IMG/VR virus record: IMGVR_UViG_3300046692_000130
Coordinates: 30,595 to 94,594 of that record
Reading direction: 5' to 3' (one strand)
Source: a virus
DNA: 64,000 nt
The position numbers and the translations under genes were made by a program. Below the pieces are notes generated by a model, which saw only the letters and a list, made by a program, of their open reading frames with translations, ran no database searches and was not told the DNA's origin. Shown in pieces: positions 63,431-64,000 of this stretch; position 1 is the stretch's first letter, and every line of letters starts with the position of its first letter.

Positions 63431-64000
63431 ACTTAGCTCTGGCCGTTGCTCTGGCCCGTCCGTGTAGCGCTTGGCGCGTCCGTCTGGCCCGTGTGGCCGT
63501 CTGGCGTCCGTTATGTCTGGCCGTCTGGCCCGTTGCTCTGGCCCGTCTGGCGTCGAATCTTGGCCCGTCTGGCCGTCCGTTTACGTCTGGCGCTGGCCCG
63601 TTGCTGGCCGTCTGGCGCTGCAGGTATGCGCGTCTACAGACGCCATGGTCTGGCGCGATCTCTGGCCCGTGTAGCGCTGCAGGTATGCGCGTCTGTACGC
63701 TGGCCCGTCTGGCGCGTATGCGTCGACGCTGGCGCGTATCTTGGCGCGATCTCTGGCCCGTCTATGTCTGGCCGTCCGTTATGTCTGGCGCGATCTCTGG
63801 CGCGTCTTTGTTTGCATCTATTGAAACGGTAAACGCATGCGAGACTTGCCCGTCAAGTAAAAACTTTGCTGGCGCTGGCGTATATGCGTCGACGCTGTCC
63901 CGTTGCTGGCCCGTGTGGCGTCCGTGTGGCGTCCGTTATGCTCTGGCCCGTCCGTCTACGCTGGCGCGTCTCTGGCCCGTTGTGGCGATCTCTGGCCCGT
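63431..64000. repeat. Short-word repeat array running off the window
   Basis: Made from a few words: CTGGCCCGT (12 exact copies between 63451 and 64000), CTGGCGCG, CTGGCCGTC, GCGATCTCTGGC. A longer 21-bp unit occurs at 63615-63635 and 63674-63694, and TATGCGTCGACGCTG at two sites. No believable protein on either strand. Confidence 0.7.
63828..63856 (-). promoter_or_regulatory. Possible leftward promoter inside the repeat array
   Basis: TTGACG (63856-63851), 17 bp, TTTACC (63833-63828), preceded by CAGCAAAGTTTTTAC like the 59,590 promoter. The -10 is weak. Confidence 0.45.

Noticed and set aside
63446-63832. Open frame of 128 codons on the + strand
   Set aside because: It is a translation of the CTGGCCCGT-type word array; low complexity, no ribosome site.
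63431-64000. CRISPR array
   Set aside because: The words have no constant repeat-spacer period and no cas genes are in the window.

Overview
The window is about 64 kb of a temperate, long-tailed (lambda-like siphovirus) double-stranded DNA phage or prophage. It opens inside the end of a tape measure gene. It then has a tail-tip module with a gpJ-like hub, a lysis-associated cluster, an integrase and an attachment-site/tRNA-Val region, all on the + strand (about 1-17,850). From about 17,900 to 62,040 nearly everything lies on the - strand: nucleotide metabolism, recombination, replication, RNA repair, NAD+ synthesis and many very small genes. Terminase, capsid, portal and DNA polymerase genes are not seen and must lie outside the window. 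The host cannot be named. The T4-type lysozyme, RlpA-like protein, Tat signal and Sec signal peptides suggest a Gram-negative diderm; an acidobacterial host is only a weak guess.

Layout. 1-11,460: tape measure C-terminus, distal tail proteins, cysteine-peptidase-like tail assembly protein, a 1,595-aa hub carrying roughly 1,000 aa of inserted domains, and two fibre/spike proteins, one with a signal peptide. 11,460-14,900: HTH-metallophosphoesterase, dNMP kinase, membrane/holin-like proteins, YiiX-like papain-fold protein, excisionase-like HTH. 14,900-16,600: integrase, candidate attP with arm-type repeats, tRNA-Val(UAC). 16,700-17,890: a Tat-exported protein plus small membrane partner, closed by a bidirectional terminator. 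17,900-25,280: HicAB, ThyX, nucleotidyltransferase, RlpA-like protein, lysozyme, regulators. 25,400-32,200: NrdA/NrdB, P-loop kinase, RecA, Nudix, nuclease. 32,200-43,400: DNA ligase, Toprim primase-helicase, SF2 helicase, HNH, Cas4/RecB-like exonuclease, first RNA ligase. 43,400-46,700: second RNA ligase, polynucleotide kinase-phosphatase, TraR-like zinc protein. 46,800-49,120: nicotinamide phosphoribosyltransferase and NMN adenylyltransferase-Nudix. 49,200-62,040: a run of small, mostly unknown genes in short operons. 62,040-64,000: a control region with a candidate small RNA, inverted repeats and a short-word repeat array that runs off the window.

How it works together. The - strand block appears to remake dNTP pools (ThyX, NrdAB, dNMP kinase), replicate and recombine DNA, and restore host RNA and NAD+ that defence systems destroy (two RNA ligases, Pnkp, NadV, NadM-Nudix). 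It is read from at least 15 near-identical sigma70-type promoters (TTGACA-N17-TAnnGT) with an A-rich upstream element; nine carry a GAATGTAAG-like word across the start site. Several operon boundaries carry a 14-bp dyad. Several core genes seem to begin at near-cognate codons (CTG, ATT, ATC), each behind a good Shine-Dalgarno.
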